A stretch of DNA of 64,000 bases from Xylocopa sonorina (GCF_050948175.1 NC_135198.1:11715001-11779000); one strand, 5' to 3'. Positions 1-14,618 are shown, numbered from the stretch's first letter. The notes: generated from the letters alone by a model not told the origin. Translations and numbers: made by a program.

Positions 1-3000
1 CGATTGTCGCGTCGCTTACGGAGAACGCCTCGCTCGTCGATGGTGCATAGTCGAGTATATCGGTCGTCGCTGTTGCTGTCCGCTTACGAAAGGATTGATT
101 CGATTCGAAGAAGCACGGTTTCGGTATCGATCCGCTTGGTCCCCCGCGCGTGTCCGTTAATCACGGTTAATCTTCGCTGAAGCAGAGTAACTGGAGCGCC
201 GTCAAACGTAAGCCAGTGGCCGCAGTGGTAACGGCCCGTGAATGGTCAGACGTCCGACCGTATTCATGCCACGACGTACTCGAGATCGAACGCGACCGGG
301 TGTATCGGAAGGATTCACCAGGCGACGGTCGCGTTTATTACCGATTCGGTGTATTAGATATTGGCTTGATTAAACTTCCGTCCGGCTGGCGGTTTGCATT
401 TCAATGGAAGTCGAGCCAAGAGCGAGCTGCGGTTTGTTCAGGGACCAGCGGATTGTCCCGCGCAGCCTTCCGTTTGTCGTTCGGCTGGTTCGTCTTCGAG
501 TCGAGCGTTTCGAGCGCAAGATCGTCCGGTTTCAGCGGTGGAAATTCACAGTTACGAGGAGCGTAACTGGGACTCGTGGCAGCCAGCGAAGCTTTTAGCG
601 ACGGAACCGGGCAATGGACCGTCAACGTCTGAGGCATTTACGGTCAGCGGTATCGCGGCTGCATTGGCGTGTTATCCACTTTTAGCTCTTTCTATCGATC
701 AAAATAACAGTCAGCGGATTCTCGAGCGCCGGCTGGTCGTCACGTAGACCGAGCGCGGCCCCGGAAAACTGTGGACGCAGCCACGTCGGTTCCGCGCCAG
801 CTGGAAACTTTCCTGGCTGGAGGGAAAAGTGTCGTTTAACGACGATCGTTAAACTTCTAATCGATCCTGGTTTGAGCAGGGACGGGCTTAGAACGAGTGG
901 CGGTAGCCGTAATTCGACTAACAAATGCACTTCTCGCTGCGGAACCGCACAGTGGTGGGACGAAACTTCGCTCTGCGAATATTTATAACGAGTTGGAACG
1001 CGATGGAGTATCGAGCGCGATTCCACCGCGAAATCTGGCCAACAGCTTCGATCCAAACGATATTCTTGCGTTTTAAATCGAAGTCGCGATTTTTGATACT
1101 CGACGAATGTAACAATGGCTACGGCGATATAGCAGTCTCTGATTCGTTTCGTTATTCCGTGCCTGACGCGGCGAAACGTTTCTCACGGCTATCTGGTTTA
1201 CGTGCGGACGTGGTTTCGACGGAACGAACTTGTCGATTAAACTCGACCAGACTCTTAAGACGGGGCCACCGCGGGGGGGCGGCGTCGGTCTCGCAACTTA
1301 ATTCGAACCTCGATTAAATAGCCAATCACGGTCGACGATTTTCGCTGCGACGCGTTCGTTTTTCACGCCACCGGTACAGCTGGAACGACGATCACCAGCG
1401 GGAAATTGCGTTATTTCTCGTCGACGAATGGGACGGAGATGGAAGGGTAACGCGAGCCAGATCCAACTCTCGATAGAACCTCGATTTTCCCAATTTTTCT
1501 ATGCACTCAACGCAGCTGCGATAAACTTAGCAAAGACTCGATTAGAAGACTAGAATCACCTCCAATTTACGAAGCAAGCAACCCAACGGACGCAAAGACG
1601 CATCGATCAAACACTCTCAGTTCGAAGCGAACTGAAACGATCGCGCGCATCGAGCGAGCCACCCCTCGCGAGGCAGCAGCGAGAGCGAAGCAGAGGGTTA
1701 GCTGACCTCGTTCGAGAGGGATAATAGCGTCGTCCTAGCTACTTCGCTCGAAGATCCAGTCGTCCGTCCCTCTCGCGCGTGAGCCGATCGCGGGGCTCGT
1801 TATTATCGGAATATGCCGTCAGGTAAACGAGAGTTGGCGCGCGTGTGCGTCTCGCGTAGCACCCGCCTGGTTGTTCGCCGTTGTTGCCCGTCAGCCTGTC
1901 CCTGTTCCGTCTCCTTTCGGCGTTGTTCCTCGCCCCCGTCCTCGCCACCGCTCGCGACCAACCCCCGTGCGTTCGCCGCAGACGATACACGGTATTCCGG
2001 CTATCTTCGAACTACGCGCAAGCCAGGATATAATGCCGGGCCAGGATGTAGATTAGTCGAGGCAGTTTGGTTCCCTGTCCCTCCCCGACGTTCCAGAGAG
2101 TCAGCTCGTCGCTGCCAGTGGCCGTCCCTGCCTCGTCTTTCTCTTCAACGCCATCTCGACGAGCTGCCTCTCGCTGTCGGCTGTTACCGCAGCCCCCTCT
2201 TCCCGTTCCTCCCATGGCTGGCTGCTCTGGACGATCAAATCTGGACGCTTTGATACCAGCTACTACTCGCGTATACGCGATGTACTCTAGTTCCATCGGC
2301 CTACGTTGAGACTCGATACCCCCGCCATCTCGTGTATCGTTATTCGATGAAGGGTAGCTCGCGTCGATTGGATTTCACGTTTCATTTCTATCGCTGTTGT
2401 ACCGCGGCAGGCTTACCTTTCTGGTTGGTATTGTAGCAGGAAATGTAGAGGGTTCTATTAATTTTGGTTTATTTCTTCGGTTATTGACGAAGTGATCGAT
2501 GAGAGAAGGCAGAGGTGGGGTAGTGTTTCGCGTGGGTACCGTTTCCTCGCTTCGAACCTTGCGAGGATCCGCGAGGAGGGTCGCGTAATTTCTGTTTAAT
2601 GCAGTGGTCGCTAAACGGGGCTGGGGAATTCCTGAGGTCTCTCCCTAGGACTCTGTGCCCGGGAGAATTGGCCGGCTAAAGGACAGCTGAATTATGAGGG
2701 ACGTGCCGTTATCTCGGGAGCGTTACGCGTACCGGCTTCGCGGGGTATTTCATCCGATTAACCCGTCGTGACGGGGACGCGGTCCCGCGGAGGGTGGTGG
2801 ATAAAAATTGCGGGATAAAACGCGGAACGGAAGACAAACGGCGGGGGATGTACGCGCGGGGGAAATCGGGATTTGTCGTTCCGGTCGTTCGCGCGAAGCG
2901 TGCCGCGGGTTAGTTAAAAATTCGAGCGGGCCTCTCTCGCGTCGAATCGATTCGTAGCTTGCGGATGGGTCCGCTCACCTGGCGTCGGTTAACCGCAAGC

Positions 3001-6000
3001 CTTTAGGCGAGCGTTTAGGGGTGGCACGCCGCCGCCTGGCCTCGAACCCCCTCCTCTAATCATTATCGACGGTCCGCCGTGATAAAGTTTCCCTCGACCG
3101 AAATCAATCTGGCCGCGCCAGATACACCGTGGCTCGGAACACGGAAGAACGGAAATCGCGCGGGGCGATCGCTGTTGCGTAAAAATTATTTCCGCCACCG
3201 GCCGTGGGAGCGGGTAATTTATGTCCGCTGGAGGCTTAAAATTGGAAATCCTAGCTATTATAAAGCTTAACAACTATGACAAAGTACTTACACGGCGAAC
3301 GATTTTATCGTGGTATTTGTTAACGACGAATAAATTTGTCCCTGTCGCGGCGTTCATTGGCGGAAAGAAATATTACCGTGGCCGAACGCCGCGGAATTTC
3401 CCAGCTTCTCTGAATCCATTATACCCCGGGATACCTTCGATATAAATCGAATTACAGGGAAAATGGCGATCGAGCGTGCGCCGTCTATTTGCATAATTTT
3501 CATAAATAAGCGATATCTTTTGATTACGCCAAGTGTTCCGACCATTGTTCGCTGGTATATACCCAGCGACAGATCGTTCGTCCTTCGCCCCCTTTCTTCG
3601 ACCCTCGTCCGCTCCTCTATTTTTTTCCCTCGTTTTCGTTCATTTCCCCGGGTCCACGGTAACGAATATTCGAGGGAAGAACGAGTTTACGCGCGCTCGT
3701 TTCGTATTCCGTAATCGCGTTCCGTATGCATCGATTTGTTGACTCGTCGATTCGCCAGCCATTCGATTTTAATTCAATCTCGAGCCACGCGTGCCGTGTT
3801 TGCCTTGCTTTTGGCAATCGCGCGTGTACAAATTTGATCGTCTTCCTGCTGGGGGGTGGGGGTGGTGTCGAAAAATCCCCACTGGACGAAGTTACAACGA
3901 ACGATCGCGTTCCCTTCCACGAACGGAGAGCGACGCGATGCTAAAACAGCCTACTTTCGCGAGATTGTCCCAGGCAACCCCTGGAAACCGGCGACGCGGG
4001 CGTCGAATTAATTCCTCGAGTAAATCCAGACGAATCCGCAGCGCGCGCCGCCGTCAGCTCGTTAAGTAACGGAAAAATAGACCGCGGGAGGGACGTTTAA
4101 AGCCTCCCTTCCGACAAATCAACCGGGGGTAGACGGTAAAGCGGCGTTTCTACGAGCTTCCACGATCGTACGATTCAATTTCAGAACGAAAGCCGCCGCT
4201 TAATCCCCCTTTCTACCGAACGGGAACACCTTGTCAACCGCTCGCGATAAGGAGTACAACCAGCGAACCCGGCGGTATCGCGAGCGGAATAAACGCTTGG
4301 TTGTCGGCCGGTATCTCGACCACGGGATCTCTTTCTCTCTACCCTCGCGTTCTTCATCTCGCAGACGCGTTTCTCCGCCTCGTGCACGGCTCGTGAAACC
4401 GTGGGACATTCGCGAATCCGTTCGCGACATTAATCCGCGTACCGTTTCACGTGCCGCGTTCCTTTTTCCGTTCAGACGCGAGCGACGTTTATTTTTCGGC
4501 GGACGAGGAACGGTTTTCCTGGTCGCGATCGATTTTCGTGCTTTCGCGCGGCGTAAGTTCCAGGTTTAATCGCGACCAGTGAAAGAATTGCCAGATTGAA
4601 ACTTGTACTGTTCAGAAAATACGCCAAGTGCCGAAAACGTTTTGTTTTACGTTTACTTTTCGCGCGATTTTCCTTTACCCCGCGCGTTCCGAGATTCTCT
4701 GCTGGGATCGGTGGAATTGTTGGGAACAGCAATCGCGTCAGAGCCTTACAACTTTCTTCGTCGAGACTACTGGCTCTTTTAATAAACATTTCGCCAAGTA
4801 TCAATTCCATTCATTCGCGTTTCAAGTTAGTCGCGCAGGCTTTTCCTCTGAAGGTCCCAGTTTTTGCTCGTTCGAATTCAACTTTCTCCCCGGGGCACTC
4901 GCGGACCTTTTACGCGTGCCAGTTTCTTTCTAAACTCCGCGTAAATTCTATTCCCAACACGCTCAGCTCTGAATCTACATTCCCTTTAGAGACGGGAGCA
5001 CACGCGCCGCGGAAATCAACCTAAGCGCGAAAAGCTACCCCCCAGTGCTGTTTCATTAAACGTTCCACGAAGTTCAGAACCGTGCTCCGTCTCTCTCTCC
5101 CTCTATTTTTTTTAATTTTTTACCAGAACGTCCAGTTATAGAGGTTAATTTAATTTCGATTACCGAAGCGAGAGTTTTCGAGCGGTGCGCTCGTGGACGA
5201 AGTCGACTACGCGCGACCCAGTTTCGACGCGCGCAAAAAATAATATTCAGCTAATTGCTCGGACACACTGTCGGGGAATCGCGATGGCGAGTAAGAATTC
5301 GACCGATGAAAATTGCCTCGTTCGCAGGTTTTCACGCTCGTTAACAGATTTCGCTATTCCCCTCCATTTCTTTTCGCTACGCGCGCTCGAATTCTCCGAT
5401 CCTTTCCTGACGCCTCCTCGCGACGAGTCGATGTTTCATCAGCGTTACGCGCTCGAGGTTAACGAGGATTTCGTATCAACAAATAACTGATCAAAATGGA
5501 ACGGACCGGAAAGGCGATGCGAGAGACGAATAGTTTCGATGTGTTCAAGCTCGTTTGCGAAACTCTTGGACGAAAATTAGTCGTTCCAGCTCTGTCTCTT
5601 CTCTCTGGTGCAGTGGTATTCGAAACATAGGCGTGGCGGAGGAGGACGAAATAATTTTCCACGGGATAAAACGCGATATTCATTGGCTGCCACGGTTCGC
5701 CTTGGTCGCGCGAAGAGCTGAGACGCAGTTCACGATGGATTATGATGTTATTAAAATTATTCCAATCATCGTGGCAACGTATTTACGGATAACAAGGTGG
5801 AGTTAAAAAAACGGGCGACAGATATTAAATGAGAGGCGAGAATCGAGGAAAAGAGAGAACCGCGTGGAAACGCGTGGAAATTAAAATATTTTCAATCCTT
5901 CCGCGGCGGTCCCGCGTCGATCAGCTCGCGTCCCCGTTACGGAACTCGACGGGGGTGGAGAGATATTCCGCGCCCCTCGAATTCGTAAAACCGATCGTGA

Positions 6001-9000
6001 TTATGTCCGTCCTCTCTGTCACGCGCTGACACCCACCGCTGAAACTTCGCGGACGCGTCTCCGTTTAATTATAAATAACGGGCCGCTGTGATTTTCATAA
6101 ATAATACGACGCGTTAATTGGGACGGACAGAACGGCGCGGCGTTGTCGCGTTGATTTAAATCAACCGGGTGCGCGATAACTTGGCGCACGGCTACCGGCG
6201 GGTTACCCCTGACAAGTGTCATCGATGATCAAGCGATCCGGCCGTTTGTCGAATCGGCCAAGGTAATCTGCACGCGGCGCAAGATTTATGCAGATGCCCG
6301 CCGGTGTATCCTTTCCGTGCCGTAAATCAACTTTTAACGCCTCGCGCGTTGCCGTTCATCGTTGCGAGCCGATAATCATTAACCGTGCGCAGATTTCCCA
6401 CCGATTTTTTCCACGATCCCGCTATCGTCCCTCGGATAGGGACAGCGTGTACGACAATGCCGTTTCGTCTATATAGGATAAGCGAGACGAGATTTACGCG
6501 CGGTTCTGCTATTGTTTTCATAGAGTATAGAAATGGGAATTGGTGGAAATAGGAAAAAATAAAAGGAACGCTGGGTGAGGGATGTAATATATAGGGAGGT
6601 GTTTGGCGAAATTTCGATTGTCAACTAATTCATTGCTCGCGATAAATTTCGCGGCGAGCAGCGTCGAGACAATTGTTAAAATTCACCGGTAACCCGGGTA
6701 GGAATGAATAAACGGAGAAAAATTATTTATAGACAGCTGCCGCGCGGTAAACAATGGCCGCGGGCGGGCGTTATTAAAAATCGCTCGCATCCGCGAATAA
6801 TAGCGCGTTCCGCGGTCGTAAAGCGCGCCTTTATGGGTTGCTTATACGTTCTGAAATTATTATTACCATTTTTGCGCGACGCTCGCACGGGCGTGGCTCG
6901 TAAAACGCTTCGAATCGCGGATCTGCGTGTCGGCTCGTCGATCTCCGCGACGCCAGGCGTCGCTACAAATCCGCGACCCCTTCGCGTTTCGCCTCGATCG
7001 CGCGCAACAAAGGTATCGAACAGATAAATAAGAAAAGAAAATCGCTGGCATCGACGCGTCGCGTCGATAAAAATTTGATGTATATCTCGTAAAAGAAACG
7101 CGACGGAGGCGGGAATCAAAGTTGAAAGGGGGTAGCGTTGCGCGTCGAGGGTGTTAATGAACGCGTAGATCACCGCGCGCGGAACGAGCCACGACGCAAG
7201 GGGTGGTTCGAGCCGTTCCTCGTTGTCGAGCTTAATAAAATATCTGCGGGTAGATAACGCCGGTGCAAGTGAAAGGTTACAGCCCTGAGAGGCACGCGAG
7301 GGCGCGTGGAACACGGCAGAGAGAAAGTGGTAAAAGGTTGCACCGAAAAAAGCCCAGCGACATCGACAGCATCTATTTTCGCTACCGATCTTACCGTATT
7401 CGTCACCCCCGTGACTTTGTCCGCTCTTTCTCCTCTTGTTTCTTCTGTCGGCGTATGTAAAACCAGTCCTCTCCCGGGGAAAATATTGTCGATCGACGGG
7501 GACCAGGCGGAGGACAGTCGCTCGGGTGGTTGGGTACGGGGAATGGGGTGAAAAACTGCGATGGAAACGAGTAGAACAGTCGCAAAGAGAGCAAACAGAG
7601 GGATGAAACGAGAAGGGACGAGTCTCCGAGCGGAGTTCCCTCTGCTCTTTGATCTGGCAACCCATGCCTTTTGTTTTCCAACCGCGGACGTCGTGCTGGA
7701 AATAAAAGACCTTAAACACACTCCACGCTCCGCCGCGGAGGGGTGTACGAGCGTCGTTTCTTCTCTCGCGTCTTCCCGTCACGGTCTTCTCCCTTTTTAC
7801 CGTCGGTCGTCGGTCCCAAATCGTCCGTGAAAAACCGCGGACTCGCTTGCCTTTGTTTGGCCGTGGCCCTTCCTCCCCGTTCCTCGCTTCGTTTCGTCTC
7901 GCCTCGCCTCTTCGACGGGGGGTGAAACCACCCCCGTTCGACGGTTGCGTGTCGCGGTAACGTAACGCGCCAGCTGAATTTATTTTCAGATCCCGCGTGA
8001 CGTTCTATCGGCAGATGTGAAGTAGCGAAAGTGGAACTTTGGCGATATCCTCGCACGGGCGACTGAAAATAGACCGGAAATCGATACCGTGGCATCGAAC
8101 TCTCCAGGAGTGTGTGCTCGCTCGAGTGTTTGCCCCGAGCATGCACACCGACAACCATCGTTCGGTCACTTTGATCTAGCTTTCGACTCCGACGTCTTCG
8201 ATATTCGAACGTTTGCCTGTTCGACGCCACGTCTCGATCAAATACTCAACCGGAACGTACGGTCTAATGAGCATCCGTCGATCCACGGAGTAAATTAAAG
8301 ACTCGAATCCTGTCTCGAGCTCCTCGGAAGATGACAGTTCCTGTTCCACCCCCGAAAGCGTCGCGCTCTTCATCTTCGTTCCACGTCCGCGAACCGAAAA
8401 AAGGGAAGAACGGAGAACGAGAACAAACGGAAAGTTAATCGTAAAACATCCATCACCGTGGAAATTGGACCGAAATAGATTCTCCACCCCCGACAATTCA
8501 TTCACCATTGACAATTCTATCTCCCTCAGCGTTGGCGTCCGGTTTAAATCTGTCGAGTCGTAATGGCGGCGGATCGACGCGGACACGGTCGGCGCCGGTA
8601 TCGATTAACGCGATATATCGGACGCGTCGGATTAATGTTAATAACGAGCGGCGCGGGGTGGGCGAGCGGGTGGGCCGCGCCTTGCGCCCTCGAATTTATT
8701 TAGCGACGCGTACAGGCGGCTGTTACGCTCGTGACACATATATTGCCTCGGACGACAACGCGGACTGATTGATATTGCACGTCGCGGCTTTAATACTTAA
8801 TCTTTAATCAATAGCGGCGATAAGCGGCCGCGCGTCCTGTTATTGGATTCCCTGTGGATCTGAATCCACGATCGCTTTCAATGGAGACGGACGATCCGAG
8901 TGTCCGCTCGTGTCGCTCAACCCTTTCCGTACAAGCTTATTCGTTTAGACCGCTTTTATTCAAACATCCGCGCTGGCCGAAACGGGACGATTTAATCGGG

Positions 9001-11716
9001 TCTCGCCTATGGAATGCTTTCTGAAAGCTTTTCATTTTTTTTTTTGTTTTTCCTTGAATTCGTCGGAGGGTAATTTTTGAACGTAGCTGCGTAGAGACGC
9101 GATTATACGTAAATGTTACATGTAAACGCGCGACATTAGATTCCGCGTGTCGATAAGACGTTGTAGTCAGAGTTCGAAATTTGCCGAGCAAATAATTGAT
9201 GTCGAGCGGAGGACGAAGGGTGGATTCTCGCGCGGGTTAAAGCGGCGCGCGTCTGAAAAGCGAGCGGCCACGTTGGCCAAACTTGTCTCGAAAACAGGTA
9301 CGATGGACGGCCGCGTTAATTATACACCTCGCTAGCAGGGCCTCTATTAGCAGGCGTTCATTATACCCGCCGTGATAGCCGCAACATTGTCGCCGTTCCC
9401 TCGAACGGTACATCTAATTTCGCGACACGAACCTACTTAAGCGCGTGCACGTAATCATTACACCCCCCCGCGGCAATTATAACCCCGTTTTCTATCTCGC
9501 ATCCGGATGCTGTCGGTACGTTCACGACGGATTACGCCCGTTTAACGGACCCATATCTGGCCCGCGTTATCTTTAATTAGCTCGATTAAAAAGATTTATC
9601 GCCACCCTCCACCGTTTCCACCGCCGGAGTTCTTCTAACTGAATTATCATTCGAAAGTTCCAACGTTTCTCACTTCTCAAGCCATTATTTACCAGCGTCG
9701 AATGCTCCGCGCGTACCGCGCGATTCTAACCTCATTCGGCTCGACGATACGAAGACATCGACCGCCTTATTACGGTAATAACAACTCTCGCGAGGGTTGT
9801 CGATCCCATAAACGAAGCAGGCGCACCCACGCGCGCGGCGAGTACAGCCGACGGGGGTTCATCGCGTGCTGCGGCTCGCGGAAGCGGGATCGCCGGCTCG
9901 CGAGGGTGCTCGATTAGAAAGTAGGCCCTCCCCTAACCGCAAGCGCCGTCCCATTACTTATGGAACAGCCCGCGAAACTGGAGCGGCGTGAATTCTTCAT
10001 ACCCGACCCCAGCCGTCTGTCATACTTTCTTCCGCGATCGGGGACGCCGGAAACCCCGTCGAGGCCTCTCAGCCAATTTCGAGCCCTGCCGCCGTCACTT
10101 ACGTCCCACTGAATCATGCATCGGTCAATCAATCGCTTGGCGAGCGTTTCGGTTATTGCTGCCTGAACCCGCGCGCGTATTCCACCGCTGGGAACCACCG
10201 CGTGCGTCAGGCAATTTTTTTCCAGTCAGCTCTCGCTTCGAGACGGATCTCGAGGACGCGTTTGTTCGCGTTTCGAAGTCGCGGATGTTTCTACAAGAAG
10301 GATTCGTTTGGTTCCAACGGAATTTGATACGCGGAATACGTATCGAGGAGGGCTGTAGATTTTTACGCGACGATGGTTCGGAAGGTTCGTTCCAAATGGC
10401 AAGGATATGTTCGAAATTTGATGGACAGGCGTAAAACCAGTAGGTTATCGGTTAAAGTACTCTGGCTTCTATGGTAACTGCTCTTACGAGAGGAAGTTTC
10501 GTTGCCCTCCTCCACTTTGGCGGAATCCATCGAAAGCGATGCAACGGGGCTGAACTTTTTTTATGTCCTCTATCCTTTGATCGCGTCGACGAAAACAGCG
10601 GACAATCAAACGCACGGCAGCTAACGAGCTGTAATCACAGGCGAGTACGCGCGGCCAGGACAAACCCAGCGATCGCAAGGCTGGCAATTTTTCTTCCACC
10701 ACCAGGAACGTTTCCTTGTAAAGGGACACCGTGCTCGAATTGCAAAATTGCCGGTTCCTACCGTGGCGAGCAAGACTGCTCTTAGTTTGCGTCCGCCCCG
10801 TTCTCCGCTAATTGGAACGTTTCTCGTTCGACGATTTAAAAGTCGGCACTTCAAAGGCCATCGCAGTACCATTCGAATACCTTTCGATTTCGGTGCAATT
10901 ATTTTCCACTCCCCCTCTCTCTCTAGCGCGTCGATCGTGCACTTAATAAAGGGTCAAAGTATTATTGGCCCGTTCGAGAGGCACTGGATTCCATTTTTGT
11001 TTCAACGCTGCAACGATCGCGCTCGAAACTGTGCTGGAATTTCGACGCGCGTTGAACTTTGGATATTTCGCTCCGCGTGCCGGAAAATCTACTTTTTCGC
11101 ATCGCTGCCAGTGCCAGAGATTCGAAGGTGTTTCGCGGGAAGCTTGACGAGCATTCGCGGGGAAAAACAGTGCCCGTTTCGAACGATAAAGTTTCGCAAA
11201 TCGCGACCGATGTAACTCGCGAAACCTCTCCTCCACCCCTTCGAGCAACGAGACAAACCCCTTCGTCCAACAGCGCGAGCGAGGCTGCCTACGAGACGAC
11301 CTGCTGCGCTTTTTAAGCAGCCGTTTTCATGGTAATTTACAGGTATCCCAGTCACGCTAACCTCGCGCAATTATCGTATGAAATTGCGTGGAATGAAACG
11401 TGTTTCGCGGCAGCTCGGCTGGGCTGGCGCGTTATTCGAATTTTATTATTCTTGACGGTGCCGCGCTGACGGAATTTTCCCGGCCATTATCCAGCGGGTC
11501 GTGGCCGCGGTTATTAACTGGATCACGCTTTATTGTTTTCCATCGATCACCAACTCCTGGCGGCCGCTGTTTAAATGGCTCGCAGTTCCGCCCGCGAAAC
11601 GTTCGCCAGCGCCGTTCGCGGTGCTGCTCAGACGATTCTCGCGTCTCCTCCACACTCGTACAATTATCGTTTCGATCGCCTCCTTTCGCGATCATTTGTC
11701 ATTTTAAATTCACGTT
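1..11716. other. GC/CpG-rich non-coding DNA, no supportable gene
   Basis: I read both strands and found no exon with coding-like composition bounded by convincing splice sites. Open frames here translate to arginine-, serine- and proline-rich sequence with no recognisable domain, as expected where CpG, TCG and CGA are frequent and stop codons rare. There are isolated homopolymer runs, for example a T run near 9028-9040, and scattered AT-rich patches holding TAAT cores that could be homeodomain-type sites. No tRNA, rRNA or microRNA that I know was seen. It is probably intergenic or part of a very long intron; the sequence does not decide between these. Confidence 0.6.
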
Positions 11717-11745
11717 CGCGTGCTCTTTCTGCTTTCAGGTAAGAT
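11717..11745 (+). other. Candidate recursive-splice (ratchet) site
   Basis: A long pyrimidine tract ending in TTTCAG at 11733-11738 is followed immediately by GTAAGA at 11739-11744, so a strong acceptor abuts a strong donor with no exon between them. In insects this arrangement defines recursive splice sites, which remove very long introns stepwise. If functional, it implies that 11.7 kb lies inside a large plus-strand intron. No adjacent exon was identified, so chance occurrence in a CT-rich stretch remains possible. Confidence 0.35.
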
Positions 11746-12531
11746 CGATGGAGCGAGAGCCGCGATGTAAGAGGGAAATCGAAGGCGCGCGTCGCCGTAG
11801 GAAGAATCGCGACGGCGGCTTATACGAACTACTTAATGATCATTAAAGTGGCGGCTGTCGCGCGGAACTTTGCCGGGAATCGTTTCCGCAACGCTTCAGC
11901 TGGCCGCCATCTGCGGCGTAATTAGTAGGTAAACGTTCCTATAAATTTCCCAGGCAACTCGACCGCCCCGGCTAATAACAAAAACTCCGCAGGAATTCCG
12001 GGGATCGTTAAGCGGTCTGATCTGGGAAGAATTACTTTTTATTACTCGCGAACCTCCCTATCGAAGTGGCTGGCAACGATTTCCAAGGGGAACCTACGAT
12101 CGTTCGCGTGAAAAGAAACGCGGAACGGCGCTATCGAGTAGAACGGGTCCGCGTATGGTCGAACGGGACCTCCGCGTTCGACTCCCGTCGCGATCGACCG
12201 TTTCCTTCAACCACCGCGACGCGCATCGATTATTGCCAGGTATGAAAGAGCCCCTCTAATCAAAATTGAATCTCCATTGAGAGCACGGCGCGCACGGCGC
12301 GTTCGCGGCCGCGCGTCGCCGTTAAAAGCTATCTCGCGGTCAGATTAATAACGCAGATAAATCCCGTGACGACGTTAACCGTCCACGTATCTTTTTTCGC
12401 CGGCGAGCCGCGTCTGCTCGGTCCTGGTACCTGCAGGTGGAAACTCCAGCGCGCTGCACGGGCTGCCCGCGCGCATGAGGCGTATCGGCTCGATCTTAAT
12501 TCAAACCACGGGCGCGGAACCCTTCCACCCT

Positions 12532-12533
<2 letters not shown>

Positions 12534-12575
<42 letters not shown>
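12534..12575. repeat. (CT)n microsatellite, about 42 bp
   Basis: Uninterrupted CT dinucleotide repeat. It reads as (GA)n on the minus strand. Open frames crossing it give alternating Leu-Ser or Arg-Glu and are not coding. Confidence 0.95.
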
Positions 12576-12578
<3 letters not shown>

Positions 12579-14242
12579 TTACCCTCTCTCAACCTTCTCT
12601 ACGAGGGCCGTGACAAATAGCTTTTAATTTCTCGCCACTGTTTACCCAAGCTACTCCCGAATTAATTGCCCGTTACCAGGCTTCCGGACGTTATCTTATC
12701 GTCGGCCACTTAAACAGCCCCCACTGCAGCCCCTGTGTCGTGAGTGACGGAGGGAGGAGGGCTGGTACGCGTGCACCCGTGACGAGGAGGGACGCTCGCT
12801 TCGCCCTCCCCTCGGATGCACCGACGCGTCAGATCTAAACCGATGATTATGAATGCAGACCGCTGTGTAAGCCTCCTCGGGGGTGGAGCGACGGGGTGGA
12901 AGGGTTACGATGTTTGCTGGAACTCCCCGACGAGCCGGGGATGGTCTCGAGGATATCGCGGTCGGTATCTAAACTCGGGACGCGTCCACTGGGCCCACCC
13001 CAGTTTGCGCTCCGTGAACGTATCAGGGATCTAGAGTCAACAAAATGCATTTGAATCGCCACCCCTCTCTATCCGCCTCACCTCCCCCAACTGGTCTCAT
13101 CCACCGTGGAGAACCCGCTGCTTTCGGGAGATTAAAATTCACCCGTAGGAGAGTGGTTGTCGCCGGTCTAAGTGGTTTAACCCTTGTTTGGCTAAGACAG
13201 CGAGTAATGGGAGACTTGAGTGCCGTCGCAAACGTCGTTGGGCGCAAACTTGAGCTGCGCTTTTTGGCAAAAATTCGCCTCGCTTTGCGAGACGCTCTCG
13301 AGAAGTTACGAACGGGATGCGTCGATAGAATTTCGTGGACGATTTCGAGGGGGATGGAATACGAGGCGCATTAACGCTGCGAGTTGAACGCGCGCCCACC
13401 CCCTGTCGGGCGCTCCTTGCGCAATTGTCAGGCGGTCGCCGCAGAACATCCGGTATCTCGACGGCATTAGCAAATTCGCCGTTCGCAAACAGCGAACCGT
13501 ACGGACGTATTCGAGGAATTTCGTAGCCGGACAGTCCAATCCCGCGGGCTTTATTAGAGCGAATACTCTCGTAGATTTCCGTGGATCTGAACGGTTCGCA
13601 GTACCGATTGACCAACCGTGCCAACGTCTCCTCGAAAAATAATCCCCACAGAACTGAATATCCCTTTGTCGCGAAGTTTCTCGGGTACGTTTCCGTTTCT
13701 CCGAGAAGGCCACGCGGAAAGCTCTCCCTGGCGACTCGTTGCGAGCGCGTCGCGGTCCTCCGCGCGGCGACTCGAGACCCGGGGAACTCTGTGAAGAAAT
13801 AAAAGCCAGAGGGCGGAATAACGAGTGGCGGGACGCGCGGTAACGATTCCATGCATAAAGACCCGTCTGCGAGGGGCGGGCACGTGATCGTAATGTCGAG
13901 ACGCGTTATGAAAGTTGGCTCTCCTTACGCGCGGTTTCTGACCCGAATTAAAAACAGCCCGCCACGGAGACACCGAGTGCTGCTCGACGCGATCCGATCG
14001 ACCGCGTATCCCGCCGCGCAACTCGCTTCGGGAATGCTAAGCCGTGGGAATTTCCTGCGCAGAGGGTAGGTAAGAAGGACGTTTTAATTTTCCAAAATAA
14101 TTCTCTCCACCTCCGGAATTGGCCCGAAGCAGCGAAGTGGCAATTTCCCAAAGACTCGACGAGAGTTCAGACCGCGGGGGTGGCAACGGAAATCCGTCCG
14201 TACGGCAAAGACGATCGAACAAGAGCCGACATCGAGCCAGAG

Positions 14243-14243
14243 G

Positions 14244-14276
<33 letters not shown>

Positions 14277-14277
14277 G
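14243..14277. repeat. (GA)n microsatellite with one interruption
   Basis: GA dinucleotide repeat of about 35 bp, broken once by an AAAG step near 14260. Confidence 0.93.
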
Positions 14278-14584
14278 CGATGCGCAGGGTTAAGCCGCCT
14301 TCTCGCGTTCAACCGGGAATTAAGCCAGTAGCCCGCGTTGTAAACCAGCCCGTACCCGTGCTCTCTTTGTCACGAATCGACCAGGGACCGACGAACTACG
14401 TCCCGCGTAAGCCGTACGAATTATCCGCAATTTTCTCGACCGCCGTCCGGCGTGCCTCGATACGGCTTTAATAGTTGTAACACTGACCGTAGGTAACCCC
14501 TGCCGCGGCTTACACGGGAACACACCCCCGTTCTCGTCGTCGTCGAGCCGCTGAAAACGCCTTCTCGTCGTTGCCAAGTGAAAC

Positions 14585-14618
<34 letters not shown>
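14585..14618. repeat. (CTGG)n tetranucleotide repeat
   Basis: About eight tandem CTGG units. This is the only long tetranucleotide tract of this type in the window. Confidence 0.93.

Noticed and set aside
2400..2990. Minus-strand donor-like sites (AAAGGTAAGC near 2419 and CCAGGTGAGC near 2980)
   Set aside because: Each fits the donor consensus, but no adjacent segment with coding character or a convincing acceptor was found. Such matches are expected by chance in 64 kb.
6727..7782. 351-codon open frame on the minus strand
   Set aside because: It is arginine- and serine-rich, has no recognisable domain, overlaps long open frames on the other strand and lies in CpG-rich DNA where stop codons are rare. 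It is explained by composition.
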